A stretch of DNA of 64,000 nt from Piliocolobus tephrosceles (Eukaryota > Chordata > Mammalia > Primates > Cercopithecidae). Location: NCBI RefSeq assembly GCF_002776525.5, contig NC_045435.1, forward strand, positions 125,219,038 through 125,283,037. The letters run 5' to 3'. The notes under the pieces were generated by a model that made no database searches, was not told the origin of the DNA, and worked only from the letters and a program-made list of their open reading frames with translations. The position numbers were made by a program, and so were the translations under genes. Shown here one piece after another: positions 36,211-48,639 of this stretch. Within the stretch, counting starts at the first letter, position 1, and each line of letters opens with the position of its first letter.

Positions 36211-37429
36211 CAAAGTAAAATAGTTACTTTAGTTAAATAATGTAGATATTGCTCCACTAACTAAGGCATCAAATAAAATGGAGATTTTGTGGAAAGTGTG
36301 AATATTTATTCCTCTTTATATGTGCTTTGAGAAATGTCGAAGAAAATGTTCAGCTGATATTAAAAACATTATTTCTGATGGTGTGATTTTGGATATATTG
36401 CATTTTTGTTGCATTTTACAACCTTAATATTTATAAAAAGAATATATTTCAAAATAAAATGAAGCCTTTCCTTAAAGAGGAAAGAATAAAAGTAGTAAGG
36501 AACACGGATAGAAACAGATTCATTGGGAAAGCATAAAATATATTAGAGGAAAATGCACACAAAAATAAGGAGTACTTGTTTCATAAACTAAAGAAAAGCT
36601 TCCATGCCAAGCTGAAATGTTTGAACAAAGATGAATTGTCAGTTAAAAAAAGAAATAATTGAAACATTTTATATAGAGAAATAGAGTAAGGTATGTTCTT
36701 CAAGAAAATTCATACGCCAGGCATGGTCAGAGGGAAGAATTCAGGTAAAAACATAAGAGAGAGATGTTTGGAATAGCAAGAAAAATTATAGTTTGCCTTT
36801 TTCAGTTGATATGAAATAGGTAATGAGGCCTGAACTGAAAAAAAAAAAAATAAAGATTTTGTTTTTTTTATTTTTTTTATTTTCTATTTTTCTTTCTAGC
36901 AACTTCCTGACCCAAATGCCATATGGAGAATATCAAACGTATGGAGAGTACACGTTATGATTTGTTCCCTTTCCCTAGCTCTAGATTAAGTTGATTAAAA
37001 ATGTACTGCAAATGTTATAACAAATTATGCCACCCAGGACAATGAAATAAAAGTAATATATCATTTAAGAAGTTGTATTTTTAGGTATTTTGGCCAGAAA
37101 AGAGACAGTGTTGGTGTCTCAAGACACAGGTGGTTTAACTCATGGCTGGAAAACTAAATAAGCATCATTTTTATTGCACACATTCCATTTGGTGTTTGAA
37201 GTATATTTCAGCATAGATGTAAAGTACTTAAATATTTTAAAGAAAACCACTTCATTCTTTTACCTAACAACAACACAATGTCTGGAATATTCTCAAATGT
37301 CAAACATGTTACATAGCTGTCTCATCCTTAAGAACCTTAAGCCTGCTCTATCCTAGGGTTTTAGGATTGTGTTCTACAGCAGTATTGTCCGGTCAGAGGA
37401 ACTTATAACCTAAAAAAGTTTTTGCTGCT
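36211..37429. other. Unique AT-rich stretch
   Basis: A-rich and T-rich tracts at about 36839-36895. No gene is seen. Confidence 0.55.
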
Positions 37430-38540
37430 AAACTATAAATATCAGGCATAGTAAGGATTTATTGTCACAAGAGTGGTGGGAGAGACTGTTGTAAAATAAT
37501 TGGTAGAAGTATAGAATGCTACAGAATTTCTGCTTGATCCCCACAGTGGCAATGGTGGGGATTATCCCTCTTCCGCTGCACCTCAAGGCAAGTGATGCAG
37601 GCATCAAGAGATCCCTCCCCAAGACTGTGGATGCTTGCTAGAGGGGAAGCATATCTCGTGCAACCTGAAACAAATATCAGTGGAGCTGCTGAAACTTCAG
37701 GTTGGCCACAGCAGTCACTAGAGCAGAAGTCAGGAGTGCTTTGAGAGAAAATTACGTATAAAAGTTGGAGGTGGAACATAGCTAATTGTAACAACTTTTA
37801 TCTAGAACATTCTGACAAGAAGCAACCTTGGGAAGCCTGCCAAAAGAGACAGAACAGTAACGTGAGAAAGCTGCACTCTTAGTGTTGGTGGCCAAAAGTA
37901 TGTTGGTTCTCTCAAGCTAAGTGCATATCACTAAGGTAGACAGAATTGGCATATAATAAAAGGACATTTCCCAAAAGGAGCATCTATTGAACAAAGGGGT
38001 CTGTAATGCATTCATATCATTATGGTGTTGCCTTGGCATCCATTGTGAGTATAACTTGGACTTTCTCATACCAGAAGTGGGTCACAGTCACCCATGAGAC
38101 AGTTTTCAACTCATCAGCTCACTCCCCATCAAACCCTGCCAGTCCCTCATTGTGGTATTATACAACTGCCTCATACAACTTCCTCTTCGTGACCACCTGC
38201 CTGTGGGACAGCTAGATAAAACATACTTCAGCAGTCTCACTGATCCCCTCATGGACTGTGTAGGTATTTTCACAGTAGCCATGTTTCAGTCACAACATGA
38301 CCTTCTGGAACTTGTGCCTCCTTGCTTCAAACCTACTCATTAAAACTTGCTGCAGGAACCCTGTTTGGATAATGCCCTAGACTCAGTAAAAGGATTGGCT
38401 CACAGATTGCTATCCCTCTCTTTCCTGGCGCTGACTCACCTCCATTATGGCATAGTGTGTACCTCCAGGGCCTGTAAGCAAAAACATTTTAATTTTCAAC
38501 TCGTGTTTTTCTTAATCATTAAAAAGGTACTCAGCACCTT
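37430..38540 (+). other. Unassigned LTR-like block
   Basis: Composition is more GC-rich than the flanks. The right end reads like an LTR 3' end on the plus strand ('gactcagtaaaaggattggctcacagattgc', 'cctccattatggcatagtgtg', 'cctccagggcctgtaagc'). Short open frames (37519-37794 minus; 38006-38565 plus) have no known domain. I think it is an old ERV or LTR remnant, but I cannot name it. Confidence 0.35.
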
Positions 38541-40009
38541 AAAGTTCCCAATTAATACAGAATGACAGCAAAAGAGAATTTATATGGAATTCCATCACAA
38601 GGTAACAGCTGTGGGTTGACAAATATGCAGTCACAGAGCATATTACCATAAAAGTGGACAGTGAAATTCAGAGGACTTTGAAAGAACCTACTAATAATAC
38701 CACTCAGAAAAGCAAAAACTAGAACTCTTTGAAAAAGAGTTTTAACCAGCTAATACTAAATCACAGCTATCAGCTAAGTGTAGAGATGTTTGCCCTTATT
38801 CTTCTCAACTGTGCAGTAGCCAGAAGCTGAGTGCAAGGAGAAGAATTAAAAGAAACAAGAAGGTCCAAAACAGACTACAACATCCTCCTTCACTGCTTGC
38901 CCTAAAAAAGCAGATCAAGTGTGAGCTGAGAGTTCAAGGAGAAGACTGGAAATAAATGTGAGAACAAGACTTGACTTAAATATTAATTTCAGAAAATGAA
39001 GTTATTTTAATGTCTGAAAATGAAGAGAATGTTATGAGATCTACCCAAGATATTAATAAGTGTATGGGGAATTAGTGTCTGATAAACTATGTTTGAAAGA
39101 AGTGGCCAGAAAAAAATAAAGTAATTCCCTGATCATAACTATCCTGTTCAGCATGTTTAGTAGCTATTGAATGGGAAATGTGGTGAACTATGAAAGATAA
39201 CTTATCAGAATAATTCACCCATGATGTTGAAACTTTGTTCTTCTACAGATTGACTTTTCATGTCATCAAAAAAGGAGAAATTTATATTCTTATTTACAAC
39301 CTAAAAATGTTTTACATAAAAGCTTAAATCTCAAATGTTATAACATCATAGAATTTATAAAGCCTTACGTTTTTAAATAATCATATAGGAACCGGTTTTA
39401 TCTGCCTTAAAATGTAAAGTCCAAACTTAACCTAATTAGACAACTTTTCAATTATAGAACATAGTTAGGCTAATGGGACTTTTCTCATAGGAATTTAAGA
39501 ATAAAACATGTGTTTCTGTGTGAGTAGAAAAGAACAAGGAAGAATATCCCAGAGGTGGTTTAGTTAGGACTAATATAAACTCACCAAGGCGTGAAAACTA
39601 GTCCTTCCTGGGACTAATTAATAGCTAAAATCATTAAATCTCCAGGGGCTTAGAAAACCCCTGGCCAGTCCAGACACCAGTGCCCATGTATCCACAAAGG
39701 AAACTAATAGAAATTGTCAAGACTGGAGGGGCTTTATGTCACTGGTTGTAGATATTTACATCTGGTGAAAGGACACCATCAAAGTGATGTACAATATTTA
39801 TTAAGGCAGGATCCAGATCTAGATGAAGAAAGAAACTGCATAGGAATGGGAAGAGCTCTTAGCAATAAGCTTAGCTTTTTGCAACTGTTTGATAAACAGA
39901 AACCAAGGTTCACTGATGGACAAATTAGTCCAGAAAATAAGAGGTAAAATTAGGAATAGGAAAAACAGTCTGCCTTTAAGTATTTCACACATATATATTT
40001 TAAACATTG
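38541..40009. other. Unique sequence
   Basis: No gene or transposon recognised. A slightly GC-richer patch lies at about 39590-39930. Confidence 0.5.
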
Positions 40010-41246
40010 TATTGAAGCGTGATACAAAATGAAAGTGCAAACACTGTCAGTTTGATAAGTACACAAATTAAAAACACCTACATAATCAGGACCCAGAACA
40101 AGAAACAGAACATTATTGGGGTTCCAGACATCACTTTAATGATGCTTTCCATCTACTACCATCTCTTTCAGTCCCTTTTACTCCACACCTTAAAAGCATA
40201 CTTTAGTTTTATTTGAATTTTTTTATTTTTATAAATTAAATTATACAGTATGCATACTTTTGCATCTGACTTTTCTAATTCAAAAGTATCTTGTAACATT
40301 CATGAATATTTTTGTGTGTAGTTGTAGGTCATTAATTCTCATTGCTGAATAATTCTCTCTGTGCCAATATACTGTAATTTATCTATTCACTCTTTTCTTA
40401 ATGGTCACATGGGTAATTTCTAGTGTGAAACAATTATGAATGGTGGCACTATAAACATTCTAACTCATGTCTTTTGTTAAGCATATATACCTATTTCTAT
40501 TTCTGTCGGTTTTTTCTTGATACAGAATTGCTACATTATGAAATATGCAATTCAATTTTAGTAAATGTTGATTAACTGCTTTCCCAAGACACTGTAATAA
40601 TTAATACACCCACAGCAATGTAGAAAAATTTTGTTTGGCTACACATCTTCATCACACTTGACATTTTGAATTTTTTCATCTTAGCTATTCTAATGGCTTC
40701 ACCTTAGAATTTTGATTTGCATTTCTTAATGACTAATGAAGTTGGACACCTTTTTATATCTATATTGGTCATTTGGCTATTTTCTTTACGGTGTCTTCAC
40801 ATTTTCTTCCCATTTTGCTATTAGATTGTTAGACTTTTTCTTACTTTTTAGGCATTCCTTATATATTCCAGATTATAATCCCTTCAGGCATATTTTTCCT
40901 ACTCTTTGTGTTATTTTTGCACACTATTAATGGTGGTTTTTTATTGTAGAAGTTGTTAATTTTAGGGCCGGGTTTGGTGTCTCACGCCTGTAACTCCAGC
41001 ACTTTGGGAGGCTGAGGTGGGCAGATCACGAGGTCAGGAGATCGAGACCGTCCTGGTTAACACGGTGAAACCCTGTCTCTACTAAAAATACAAAAAAATT
41101 AGCCAGGCATGGTGGTGGGTGCCTGTAGTCTCAGCTACTTGGGAGGCTGAGGCAGGAGAATGGTGTGAACCCGGGAGACGGAGCTTGCAGTGAGCCTACA
41201 TTGCGCCACTGCACTCCAGCCAGGGCGACAGAGCGAGACACCATCT

Positions 41247-41279
<33 letters not shown>

Positions 41280-41400
41280 ATTAATTTTAATGTAATCCAG
41301 TTTATCTTTTTAGACATTTATGGTTAGTTATTTTTGTGTCTACTTTAAGAAATCTTTGCCTGCCCCACAGTCACAAAAATATTCTGTAGTTTGACCTCTA
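40010..41400 (-). mobile_element. Old L1M 3' end, minus strand
   Basis: L1M 3' phrases run in order: 'cataatcaggacccagaacaag', 'aattatacagtatgcatac', 'ttctcattgctgaataattc', 'gatttgcatttcttaatgac', 'ttccttatatattccagattataa', and after the Alu 'aatgtaatccagtttatc' and 'taagaaatctttgcctgcccc'. An AluY splits it at 40966. Confidence 0.85.
40956..41289 (+). mobile_element. Full-length AluY with target duplication
   Basis: The Alu runs 40966 to about 41277 with an A tail of about 31. It has the AluY words 'gaatggtgtgaacccgggagacggagcttgcag'. The duplication 'ttaatttta' lies at 40956-40964 and 41281-41289. It interrupts the L1M. Confidence 0.96.
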
Positions 41401-43184
41401 AAACTTGTACTGCCGTACCCCAGGCATGTTTAAATATCACATAAGTAAACCTAGGGCACTAAAGCAAAAGGTTCTGTCTAAACCCTGTTGACTTGTATAG
41501 AAGTTTCTAATTTGCCATCAGATCAGGCAGGGATCTAGGTTCAGAGTCAAGACAGGGTTATGCCTACTTAAAGCAGGACTTTCAAACATTGATCTGAGTA
41601 TGGAAGCTCTGGGCTAAGACTTTTGAAGAAAAGCTGCAAGCTGTTTCCAGTTCAGTTAATGTCTAGTTATGAACTGAGAAATATGAGAGTCATATGGGTG
41701 AAATTTGCAAGAAATGTCAAAATAACTGCAATTATTACAACAGCACAGATTTCTATACCATGACATCAAGCTGTTTCAGACTCACCTGTAGCCTGAGGCA
41801 CAAGCTATTAAAGTACATGGGTATAGTGGTCTCCCTCTCTTGTTATCTTTCCAGACAGTTATTTGAATCTTCCATTTAGTGGAATTCAGTGTGGTATAGA
41901 CATGTTAGAAAATGCTTAATGTATACCTCAGTGACTTAGCAACTAAGACAATCAATGGTTACTTGTTACAGATTGATGGCTTAATATATTGAGAGCATTA
42001 AAAGTTTCTGTATTTAAATATATATATGTCAGTTGGCCCCAATTATTTTGGTTTCTTTCAAAATTTTCAATGTTTAGCTTTAACCCTTTTGTGGCCATTT
42101 ATTATCCCAATCTTATTTCCAAGAAATAGGATCATAAAAGATAGTCTAACATCGGGGAGTGCAGATTAAGGCAACTCATTTCAGCTATCACACTTTCATC
42201 AGGTAAAATTTAAAACTAATTGATCTTGGAAAAACTTGATGTGCCTTAGAGAAGCCAGACTTACAAAACTCAGATTTCAAAGCTTTACATATTTAGGGGT
42301 TTTGACGAAAATCTGAAATATTTCTCATGCTCACCTAAGGTCAATTCATTTTTCTAATGATTAGATGCAAGGAAAGAAAGTAAAAGAAAACTTTCAGCAG
42401 TTAGTTCCAATTCACCTCATTCTCATTAGGCTCAAGAAATGTGTATTTTATAAAGCCTAATAAGTAATGTATAGAAGACAGTGCATTTTATACATGGCCA
42501 AGACGTGTGCATCGTGCATCCTCAATCACTATTAATTATTACCTTTGTAAATCAAATTTATTTAAAATGGCATTTAATGTCTCCATAATATTTGTAATAA
42601 AGAACATCTGTATTGTTTCATAAACTGCACATTGCTCACAGCTGCTCATGGTACTGCCTACAGTTGCAGGACAGTTTGCTTTGTAATGCCTAAGCTTCCT
42701 ATTTTATCTGTCATAAGAAAAGTCTGAAGCCCAGATGGCCCATATCAATTATGCTGTAAAAGTGTTGGCTCATCTGCTCCTTCACAGCAGGACATTCATT
42801 GATCTCAGCTCTGACATGATCTGACACAACGTTTGTGGAAAAGTCAATTTGTCTCTGTAAGTCTCATTTGCCTTAAAGTAAAATGACGATGTCAGTTTTT
42901 AACCTGTGTTTTGCAAAGACCAGTGTTTGTGTGGTGCTGCAGAGGAGAAGTGCTAGGGGGCAGTCAGGGAGTGAGAGTGATTAACACAAGCAAAGTTCCA
43001 CAAACTTCTGCCTCTCTTTCAGATCTTGTGGTTCTAGGAATTATTTATTTGAATAAAGTATTAGTTTTTAAACTTCTAAGCATGATTAACAATAATATTA
43101 TCTCCCATTTTAATAATCTTTGAATACCTGCTGTGAAGGAAAGGCTATTATTGTAGGATGTTCAAAAACTCTGACTTTAATGCT
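41401..43184. other. Unique sequence, possible conserved block 42330-42880
   Basis: No transposon is recognised. The sub-block 42330-42880 has an even composition and AT-core motifs ('tcactattaattattacc', 'gctcacagctgctcatgg') like many conserved noncoding elements. That is inference only. Confidence 0.4.
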
Positions 43185-43189
43185 TGCCA

Positions 43190-43405
43190 GAACTGAGATG
43201 TGATCATGGCTCTGCTATTCAACTAGCTTTAAGGGGAAAAACAAAACCTCTCTCTCTTTTAAACACTTCATCTATAAAAAGGTGGATGACAATGATTAGT
43301 GCCTTATAAGGTTGCTGTGAATAGCAAATGAACTAATCTATGTGGAACATTTAGCACAGATCTTAGCACAGAGCAGGAACCCAAGAAATATCATCAATGC
43401 TCTTT
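43190..43405 (-). repeat. MIR SINE, minus strand
   Basis: 'tctgctattcaactagcttta', 'cacttcatctataaaaaggtgg', 'gccttataaggttgctgtgaa' and 'ttagcacagatcttagcacagagcagg' follow the reverse-complement MIR. Confidence 0.8.
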
Positions 43406-43539
43406 CACATTTGTCTTACATAATATGCCCTCTCTTGATACAATGTGGTAATAATATTAAAATGGAATTGATTTTGTCATTGATGATAGCATTTTTATAA
43501 TAATAAGTCAAAGGCTACAGTGAAATGTACAAGGACTCT

Positions 43540-43885
43540 GTATTAGTTTTCCAGAGCTCATAACAAACTACCACAAATTGTATTTTAAAACAACACAAAA
43601 GTATTCTCTTACAGAGGCTAGAAATCTGAAATCAAGGTGTCACCTGAGCCATGCTGCCTCAGGAGGTTCTACAAACCACTTCTTCCTTGCCCTTTTCTGC
43701 CCTCTGGTAGTTGCCAACAGTCTTTGGCAACCATTGGTTTGTAGCTTTCTGCCTCCATTTTCACATGGCCATTTTGCGTCTTGCTGTCTCTCCTTTCTCT
43801 TAAAAAGACACCAGTCATTGGATTTGGGGTCAATTCATATCCATTAATGACATCATCTCAATTTGATTACATCTTTAAAGATTAA
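43540..43885 (-). mobile_element. MLT1-type MaLR LTR, minus strand
   Basis: Antisense MLT1 phrases run in order: 'tgtattagttttccagagctcataacaaactaccaca', 'agaaatctgaaatcaaggtgtc', 'cacatggccattttg', 'gacaccagtcattggatttggg', 'gattacatctttaaagatt'. It is truncated at the LTR 5' end. Confidence 0.9.
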
Positions 43886-45540
43886 TTTTAAATTTCACCA
43901 GCAAACATCATGACAAAACCCCACAGTGAAGATAACCTGCTGGGATCTGGATCCAAAATGAGCAGCAACGATACTATGGAGAACATAAATGAGGAGATGT
44001 AGATTAAAGAGGCAAGGAGAGGAAACAGCTAGGAGATCTCTAAAAAGATTGTTCAAAAACTGCCACTTGAATTAAAACAAGTGCATGGAAATAATACCAG
44101 AGGGAACTCTGTGAAGTTACAAAAAACTATATTGTGGCTTACCATTAGACCTCCTGTAAAAGTTCGGATAGCTAATGCCTTGTAAAACTAAGCAACTAAA
44201 ATAATTGTGTCAAATTCATTATAAAGTTATTTTTAAAGAACAGAAAGGATAAGTAGCAAATCAACAGCCCTAAAGACAGTAATCCTACGTGCATCCTGGC
44301 TTACAAAATATCACTCTAAAGAACAGAAGTTGGTTTGGCCCAACTCTGCTTTTTATAGCATGGAATATGAAGGGAAAATAGTAAGAATAAATTCTTCAAC
44401 AGAGATTTTCAATTTGTAAAGAACAGAATCAGGTTGAGGAAAATGAAAGGGTAATATGGAAGAAAGAAATAAAATTAGTGAATGGAAACTAGAACAGAAA
44501 CAGAATTTTTAAAGGCTGATGAGATACTTCATTAAAAGCTATAAAGTACTTCATTTTAAATGACATAATTCCATTAAATTTTGTCTAGAATTCAGTAGAA
44601 TTTTTCTCTTTCTTTCCTTTTACTTTAAAAACAATTTGTAAATAAACAATTTCTGTTTGGGAAACTAAAACACTTTATAAATTAAATTTAAGACTATAGT
44701 TGTCATTTCCCATAACTCATAAATAAATAGCTACAATGATCACCATAAGAAGAGAGGAGGACCTTGCACAGTATGATTCCTTTTTATAAATGTGCCTATT
44801 TGCAGTTTTTTCTGTGGTTGTCCTTATTGTTTAAGAAGCTGCATTGCTAGTGTTCTATTAGAAATCTTCCTATTTGCTTGTATACTGCATATATGCAGTG
44901 ACTGAAAATAAGGAATAATAGAGTCTGCCGGAAATGGATTTCCTGCAAAAGTCATCCTAGCTAAAATTAGCAAATTATCTGTGAACAAAAGCAGGTTGTT
45001 CATCTTTTTATAAGGCTATTCTTCTAAAGTAATAGTGATTATTAAACGTCAATTAAAAGGCTTCCATTTTGTTGTTGTCAATTTACAATTTGTAGTTTGA
45101 TTTGTATTACTCAGTAGTTATTAATACATAAAACTGTCGATATTACACACTTAGCTACTTCTATAAATATAACATTAACATTGAAAGACTGTGCTGAGCT
45201 GTCAAGATATTTCAACCAGTCCTTAGTAAAAATATTTTTTAAATTGACTCAATAAAAAATGAATAATTTTAACATGAAAAGTGCACTCTTTTGGCTTTCC
45301 ATCAACTTATTGCTACCCAGTGCAAAAGATACACCCAATGGAGGCTGCCAGACAATTGGAATACTTTTCTCCTGACTCCCCCATTTTATTTCGTAGACTC
45401 ACTGCATAAGTAATAACATAAACCATGAAAATCCCATACTGCATCTTAACATACTACACATTGATTACCACTCCTTATTAACCATTTTCCACATTTTTTC
45501 CACAGTTCTTTGTTTGGTAACCATCTTTTTTCTTTTAGCA
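43886..45540. other. Unique AT-rich stretch
   Basis: No gene is seen. A perfect 16-bp palindrome 'actgcatatatgcagt' lies at 44884-44899. Confidence 0.55.
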
Positions 45541-45812
45541 GGTAATAATGATGATAGTTCTAACAGTTGATTCATATTGACTGTATATCTTGTGCCAGGC
45601 AATGTTCTAAGCATTTTACACACATTACCATCCAACAACAACTATATGAGTAAGGGGATTTACTTACTTTTATTTTAGAAATGACAAACCTGTGACCCAG
45701 AAAATTAAGTAACTTGCACAGTCACATAATGAATGAAAAGAGAGATCGAATTTAAACTGAGATAGACAGACCTCAATGCCTGCTATCTAACCACTGTCCC
45801 ATGAAATAGACC
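45541..45812 (+). repeat. Near full-length MIR SINE
   Basis: 'gtgccaggcaatgttctaagcattttacac', 'attttagaaatgacaaacctgtgaccc', 'aattaagtaacttgcacagtcac' and 'tgcctgctatctaaccactgtccc' cover the MIR consensus on the plus strand. Confidence 0.92.
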
Positions 45813-47309
45813 TTCCAGATACTCAAAAGCTATTTTTAATAAGTTTCAAACCTCAGATGGTGGAATCTCAAATAATTACATAGGAATCTCATATAAAGAC
45901 TTTAATTTAAAATTATATATTATGACCTAGAGATTTCCCTTCTTCTATATGTTTAAGTTATTTCACTCTTCTTGATTTTGTTTTATTTTGTTTTGTTTTG
46001 TTTGTTTGTCAGTTTTAAATTTGTTGTTGGAGATATTCTGATGTACCTTCTCTCAGAAAAATGTTTACATTTTCCAATTTAAACTTTATTTTCCCCTTTT
46101 CTAAACTCAAAGTATACAAGAAACATACTCTTCAACAGGATTTTTAGAGATGAGCCTGTAAGTCTCTGCAACTTTTCACAGAAAAACATAAGATCGAAAA
46201 GATGATCTCCTCTTCATTCCCACTGCCTTTGATCACAAATCTGAAATGCTTACACACTTTCCAAAATTATGTGGCAACTCTAGGGGGGTCAGACTGAAAT
46301 TTAGAGAGAAACAGGGTTGTCCCATGTAGAAAATAAAAATACGGTACCCTTGGTTAAATTTCAATTTCAAATAAACAATTAATAATATTGTGTTGCATTT
46401 TATCTGGAAGCCCTAAAAAGGAGGCATAGAAAAAGTGAAATAAAAGAGACAGCTCAACATTCTGGACTACCTTGGAATATTTATTAGTTAGAAGATGTTA
46501 CTAGAAGTCAACAGAGCCACATAAATCACTGCCCACAGGCAGGTATCTACAACAAATATAGGCTAAGTGAAAGGCCAGTTTGGCAGCTTCTGGTGATCAG
46601 TTTTATAAAGGAAGCTAAACATTATAGGGCCCTAGGTAGAAGACTGGGAGTGTAACAGTATGGAACTTAAATCCATATACCAGAATTCTTTTCAGAGGGA
46701 GAACCATGTGATTGAAAGAATACTTTGAGATGCTGCTTTCGGTCCCATGGCGTTTGTTAAACTGCCTCTTAGGAGAGTAACATGGTTAGTAGCATTACTT
46801 TATTGGTTTATTTATTTATTTATTTTTGCGATGGAGTAGGAATGCCTGGAAAAGTGTCAAATTACTTAGTGTATAGAAAAGCTTACGATTATCAAGTGCA
46901 GATATAACTTTCCACCCTTTTCATACCCAAAACTCAATAGTCTCACTACATTAAAACTAAAAAATACTGTAAGGATATTCATTTGAATGAATACCTCAGT
47001 ATTATCTTGACTGGGCCACCATTTTTAAGTCAACTTGTTATACCTAGTGGTGTTCTGGAAAAGCAGCTGGGGAGGAATATAGGGAGATGATTTTCAGCAT
47101 GTATCAACTTCCAACATGTGACTATTCCCACCATCACCAATTCGAAGCTCCCAAACCAGCTTGCAAAATTCTTAAATATTTAATAAACAATTCTCACAAG
47201 ACTAAATGGGCAGCTGCAGCACATGTCTTCATTTCACATTCCACCTCAGAGTAAGCATAATTAATACTCTTTTAAATATGTATTATGACCAAATATGTGC
47301 TCTAGGAGG
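45813..47309. other. Unique sequence with simple repeats
   Basis: (TTTTG)n-like tract at about 45977-46009 and (TTTA)n at about 46806-46826. No gene is seen. Confidence 0.55.
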
Positions 47310-47405
47310 ACACGGATAGATTTCACTCTTACTTATATCTCCAAATGTTTCACAGTCCCTGGCATATAGTAGGCAGTAAACAAAATAAATCTTGGTGAAA
47401 CTGAG
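47310..47405 (+). repeat. L2 3' end
   Basis: 'tttcactcttacttatatctcc...cagtccctggcatatagtaggcagtaaacaaaataaatcttggtgaa' matches the L2 3' tail pattern ('...cagtgcctggcacatagtaggcgctcaataaatgtttg'). Confidence 0.65.
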
Positions 47406-48639
47406 TATTAAAAAATCCTTAAACTGTTCAGAAAAAGATCCAGTGCTTATAGGATTCTTATCATTTCAATTTTAATCCCCCCACACACCCCAAAAACAGC
47501 AGTAATTTGTCATCCTTATCAGATGTCAAGTAAACTGACTTTTATGCTTTAGTTATTGCCATCCATTCCAAATGTTAACAGAATTTCCTTTTTGAAGGTG
47601 ACCAAGCTTAATTTAATTATCTCTTTGGTGAACTCTCAGAATCAGAGTTCCCACTGTAATTTCAGTATATAGTCTCTATGACTCAGGTAGACACATTTCA
47701 ACAGGGGTCAAATCTTGTGATGAAAATGTCAAATTCACACATACTGATGTATTGCATACAAGCCCAGCTTGCAATTGATTAAAGTGATCTGTCAGTGAAA
47801 GACTAATGAGAATGAATTTCATTTCAGGTCTTATACCTAGCTAATGATGTGAAGAAAAAGAGAACATAAATAGTTAATTTACTAAATTTTTAAATATGAT
47901 TCTAAAAAGTAACATAATTCCCATTAAAATCAAACATATTGTTTTCATTCTTAATGTTCACAAAAGATTTTCATTTTCTTAAGGAGTAAACCAAGGAAAA
48001 ACCAAGAAACTTTAAATCATGCCATAACCATTTTCAAATATTTTTTCATGCAACTTTTGTGATATAGTGACATGTTTGTGGCCTCTGCATATAATATTGA
48101 ACTGCACTTCAAATAAAGATGACAACAATCTTCTGCTTAAACTGGAGTTGTTGAGAAAAGTAATCTCAAAAAAAGTAGTTTATGAAGCACAATCACTGAA
48201 ACTCCAGTAGTTATAGGTGAAGCAGAAACATAAGATAAAAGACAATGCTCATCTCAAAGTATTTATCTACTTATAAACCATACATGTAATATGAACATAG
48301 TGTTCATATACAATTTTGTTAAACTAAAGCTTATGGCATAAGTCGTCTAGAAAAATTGGAAATAGTTTCTCATTAATTTAATTAGCTATAAATATGCTTG
48401 TCAAAAATGGGTTCAAAGCAAACAAACTTATGCAAATTTTATCACATTGTAAGAATAAAATAGCCAAAAGCAACATTGTCAAATTAGTTACCTGCAATAG
48501 ATGGGTTTATTATTAACTCAATTGTTTACATTTGACATTTTTAAATATTATATCAGAACTCTAATCTTACTTTTATGAAAGTGTCTAGGAACTCATTCCA
48601 GAGAATGAACAGCCAACCTAGCTTAAATATTAAACTACA
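47406..48639. other. Unique AT-rich stretch
   Basis: Nothing recognised. Confidence 0.55.
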
